The notes under the pieces: generated by a model
What the model was told of the DNA's origin: nothing
Databases searched by the model: none
Seen by the model: only the letters and a program-made list of their open reading frames with translations
Assembly: GCA_024640245.1 (NCBI GenBank)
Contig: JAHEFH010000001.1
Span: 1 to 64,000, forward strand
Length of the DNA: 64,000 nucleotides
DNA from: Paracoccaceae bacterium
GTDB taxonomy: Bacteria; Pseudomonadota; Alphaproteobacteria; Rhodobacterales; Rhodobacteraceae
Reading direction: 5' to 3'
Shown here: piece after piece, positions 63,333 through 64,000 of the stretch
Numbering within the stretch: position 1 is the first letter of the stretch
Layout: each line of letters begins with the position of its first letter
Position numbers and translations under genes: made by a program

Positions 63333-64000
63333 ATGAATAACCGCGTTACTTTTGAAGGCGTGTCATTCTCGCGTAGCGGCACGCGGGTGCTGGGACCGCT
63401 TGACCTATCGCTGACAGAGCGCCGGATCGGAATTGTCGGACGCAACGGATCGGGCAAGTCGACCTTTGTTCGGCTGGCCTGCGGGCTGCTTGCGCCGGAT
63501 CATGGGGAAATTCGCGTCAACGGAGAGGATGTCTATTCAGACCGTTCCGCCGCGCTGGATCATGTCGGGATCATTTTCCAGAATCCCGACCACCAGATCA
63601 TTTTCCCGACCGTTGCAGAGGAGATTGCCTTCGGTCTGCAGCAAAAGGGCCAGACCAAGGCGACGGCTCACCGAAATGCCCAGGATTTTTTGAACCAGAA
63701 TGGTCGAGGCCACTGGGCCGACCGCTCGTCGCAGGCTCTGTCGCAGGGAGAGCGCCATTACCTCTGCCTGATGGCGGTTCTGGTAATGGGGCCGCGAGTC
63801 TTGTTGCTCGACGAACCCTATGCAGGGCTGGATATCCCCAGTTCGATGCAGTTGCACCGTGCGCTGGACGCGCTTGAACAGCAGGTCATTCTGGTGTCGC
63901 ACGATCTCGAAGTGCTCGAAGGCTACGACCGGGTTCTGTGGATCGAAAGCGGTGAAGTCGTGGAAGACGGCCCGCCAAAACCGGTTCTCAAGAAATACCG
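63333..64000 (+). CDS. bioM: Energy-coupling-factor ATPase, probably BioM (truncated at window end; absent from ORF track)
   Basis: Read by eye: MNNRVTFEGVSFSRSGTRVLGPLDLSLTERRIGIVGRNGSGKSTFVRLACG, NPDHQIIFPTVAEEIAFGL, LSQGERHYLCLMAVLVMGPRVLLLDEPYAGLD; open to base 64000. Confidence 0.85.
   Translation, partial: MNNRVTFEGVSFSRSGTRVLGPLDLSLTERRIGIVGRNGSGKSTFVRLACGLLAPDHGEIRVNGEDVYSDRSAALDHVGIIFQNPDHQIIFPTVAEEIAFGLQQKGQTKATAHRNAQDFLNQNGRGHWADRSSQALSQGERHYLCLMAVLVMGPRVLLLDEPYAGLDIPSSMQLHRALDALEQQVILVSHDLEVLEGYDRVLWIESGEVVEDGPPKPVLKKY

Overview
This 64 kb window is a high-GC chromosomal segment that looks alphaproteobacterial (probably Rhodobacterales; inferred from gene content such as ChpT, a PAS_5-type protein and OlsBA). 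It is densely coding and carries no recognisable transposase, integrase, phage gene, CRISPR array or rRNA. Main blocks, left to right: the C-terminus of a LacI regulator and an acyl-CoA (glutaryl-CoA) dehydrogenase; gnd-gntK beside an Frc-like fructose ABC cluster with a ROK regulator and a PfkB kinase; a polyamine operon (arginine decarboxylase, carboxy(nor)spermidine dehydrogenase, carboxynorspermidine decarboxylase, agmatinase); a KDPGal-type sugar acid block; class II DAHP synthase; yicC-gmk-gamma-CA-chpT; ornithine lipid genes; thiE-like-eno-fur; a solo Fe(III) binding protein; mazG; a P450 coupled to a divergent PLP lyase; gpt-fabI-pdxH; a double cold-shock-domain protein; tRNA-Pro(TGG); a B12-dependent RNR with candidate NrdR boxes; tRNA-Thr(CGT); a pair of leaderless binding-protein-like genes; a Crp/Fnr regulator divergent from a His/Met-rich exported protein with an internal duplication; a liv ABC operon; katG; a DMGDH-like oxidoreductase; an FAD monooxygenase with an enoyl-CoA hydratase; and a truncated bioM-like ATPase. 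Two coding regions absent from the supplied ORF track were read by eye: a 56-aa DUF3553-like protein and the bioM-like gene running off the right edge. The most interesting leads are the leaderless binding-protein pair, the Crp/Fnr-linked duplicated protein, and several near-perfect inverted repeats. All assignments come from reading sequence by eye; no database search was run.
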